A stretch of DNA of 8,689 nucleotides from assembly GCA_016297325.1 (NCBI GenBank), contig JAEDGW010000109.1, forward strand, positions 1 through 8,689, given 5' to 3'. The stretch is from Coprococcus sp. (GTDB lineage: Bacteria; Bacillota; Clostridia; Lachnospirales; Lachnospiraceae). Both the position numbers and the translations under genes were made by a program. The notes beneath the pieces are model-generated. The model ran no database searches and was not told where the DNA came from. It saw only the letters and a list, made by a program, of their open reading frames with translations. Positions 7,595 to 8,689 of the stretch are shown piece after piece; the first letter of the stretch is position 1, and each line of letters opens with the position of its first letter.

Positions 7595-7600
7595 GGAGGA
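7595..7600 (+). promoter_or_regulatory. Ribosome binding site for the AroE-AroK fusion gene
   Basis: GGAGGA is followed by 6 bases and then ATG 7607. It fixes the start of the fusion gene; the encoded protein reaches its first AroE strand within a few residues, as expected for the family. Confidence 0.85.
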
Positions 7601-7606
7601 TAAAAG

Positions 7607-8689
7607 ATGAATATAAATGGAAAAACAAGATTACTCGGACTTCTTGGCGATCCTGTAGAACATACTATGTCGCCGCTTATACATAACACACTTAGCGATA
7701 TACTTGGGATAAATGAAGTATATGTTCCTTTTCACACGCACAGAGAAGGACTTGCATCTGCAGTTAAGGGAGCATATGAACTCAACATACTTGGAATGAA
7801 CGCTACGGTCCCACACAAGAATGAAGTTATGGACAGCCTTGTGGATATTGACGATGGAGCTAAGGCTATAGGCGCCGTGAACACTCTTGTTAGGGTAGAA
7901 GGTGGCTATAAAGGCTATAATACTGATATGCTTGGACTCTCAAGGGAACTTGATGTGTATGGTATAGACCTGGCCGGACAGAAGACTGTCATACTCGGAG
8001 CAGGCGGCGCAGCAAAGGCTGTCGCCTATATGTGCATGAACAAGGGTGCAGACGAGGTGTTTATACTTAACAGGACTCTTGAAAAGGCTCAGGCCATAGC
8101 TGATGACATGAATAAACATTTCGGAAGAGATGCGGTACATGCCATGAACCTCAGCGATTATGGCAGGCTTGACAGTGAGGATGGATATATAGTTTTCCAG
8201 TCTACATCCATAGGACTTGCTCCTGGATGTGAGGATGTTGTCATAGATGATGAATCATTTTATAAGAGAGTAATGGTTGGTGTAGATCTCATATATAATC
8301 CATTTGAGACGAAATTCATGAGACTTTGCAGGCAGACAGGTGCCGAAGCATATAACGGTCTCAGGATGCTGCTCTACCAGGGAATCATAGCATATGAACT
8401 GTGGAATGACATATCCATATCGGAGGATATTGCGGACATTGTCTATGACAGACTTCTCAAGGCTGTCAGGGGCAACGTCATACTCATCGGTTTTATGGGA
8501 TGTGGCAAAACAACTGTTGGACATGCACTTGCAGAAAAACTTTCTTATGGCTTTCTGGACAGCGACGAGTATATAGAGGAGAAAGAGGGATGTTCCATAA
8601 GTCAGATGTTTGCAGATAAGGGTGAAGCATATTTCAGGCAGTTGGAGACTGACTCCTTAAAAGAACTGAACAGGACACTTTCACATTCG
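7607..8689 (+). CDS. Shikimate dehydrogenase-shikimate kinase fusion protein, 3' truncated
   Basis: The frame runs 361 codons to the window edge. The N-terminal AroE part (about 1-285) reduces 3-dehydroshikimate to shikimate with NADPH. Landmarks are HTMSPLIHN (19-27, substrate site, with Thr in place of the usual first Ser), NATVPHK (65-71, catalytic Lys71), AVNTL (90-94), GYNTD (103-107, catalytic Asp107), dinucleotide loop GAGGAA (131-136), NRT (155-157, typical of NADP use), DLIYNP (227-232) and NGLRMLLYQG (250-259). The shikimate kinase part starts by about residue 289 with almost no linker: Walker A GFMGCGKTT (295-303), DSD (318-320, Mg/shikimate binding) and GEAYFRQLE (339-347, shikimate-binding Arg344). 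The lid and adenine-binding parts lie beyond the window. Both enzymes are cytoplasmic and catalyse consecutive steps of chorismate synthesis. All visible active-site residues are present, so both halves are probably active. Confidence 0.93.
   Translation, partial: MNINGKTRLLGLLGDPVEHTMSPLIHNTLSDILGINEVYVPFHTHREGLASAVKGAYELNILGMNATVPHKNEVMDSLVDIDDGAKAIGAVNTLVRVEGGYKGYNTDMLGLSRELDVYGIDLAGQKTVILGAGGAAKAVAYMCMNKGADEVFILNRTLEKAQAIADDMNKHFGRDAVHAMNLSDYGRLDSEDGYIVFQSTSIGLAPGCEDVVIDDESFYKRVMVGVDLIYNPFETKFMRLCRQTGAEAYNGLRMLLYQGIIAYELWNDISISEDIADIVYDRLLKAVRGNVILIGFMGCGKTTVGHALAEKLSYGFLDSDEYIEEKEGCSISQMFADKGEAYFRQLETDSLKELNRTLSHS

Noticed and set aside
8255..8524. Open frame of 89 codons on the minus strand
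   Set aside because: It lies antisense within the well-supported AroE-AroK fusion, has no recognisable motif and no convincing RBS.
8394..8576. Open frame of 60 codons on the + strand
   Set aside because: It is out of frame inside the fusion gene across the dehydrogenase-kinase junction. The in-frame reading carries the known active-site motifs.
1..8689. CRISPR array, tRNA/rRNA, insertion sequence or phage features
   Set aside because: No regularly spaced repeats, tRNA-like cloverleaf, transposase motifs or terminal inverted repeats were seen. The window is almost fully occupied by three + strand genes.

Overview
The window looks like part of a low-to-medium GC Gram-positive genome, most likely a member of the Clostridia and plausibly Lachnospiraceae. 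The grounds are strong AGGAGG-type ribosome binding sites, a GTG start with a canonical signal sequence, a Gram-positive style type IV prepilin, a very large Thr/Ser/Tyr/Asp-rich secreted protein, and the style of the shikimate enzymes. The placement is inferred by eye; no search was run. All real genes read on the + strand.

Layout. (1) Bases 2-871 hold the 3' part of a type IV prepilin gene, with the GFTFIEL processing site at the window edge. (2) Bases 889-7500 hold one giant gene for a 2203-residue exported protein, starting 17 bases after the prepilin stop with its own strong RBS, so the two very probably share an operon. (3) Bases 7501-7606 hold a strong intrinsic terminator, a candidate extended -10 promoter and an RBS. 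(4) Bases 7607-8689 hold the start of a fused shikimate dehydrogenase-shikimate kinase gene that runs off the window.

The giant protein is the main item of interest. By eye it contains several diverged copies of one alpha/beta module resembling class I glutamine amidotransferase/ThuA-like folds. Each copy has an opening beta strand, a 'YDLVYIGG'-like strand and a 'G-R-P-V-M-V-S' elbow-like strand. They are interrupted by beta-sandwich (Cna-B/Ig-like) and helical insertions. At least the third copy resembles, from memory, the uncharacterised DUF5057 family. The position where a glutamine amidotransferase would carry its nucleophile is Cys, Ser, Ser and His in the four copies, so most or all are probably not working amidotransferases. 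The protein has no LPXTG motif, C-terminal membrane anchor or recognisable SLH domain.

How the genes may work together: the prepilin is probably a minor (PilW/GspJ-like) subunit of a type IV pilus or type II secretion-like filament. The giant protein is a candidate cell-surface or filament-associated partner encoded in the same transcript. The terminator ends that unit. The downstream aromatic amino acid gene is a separate housekeeping unit that catalyses two consecutive steps, 3-dehydroshikimate to shikimate to shikimate 3-phosphate, in one chain.
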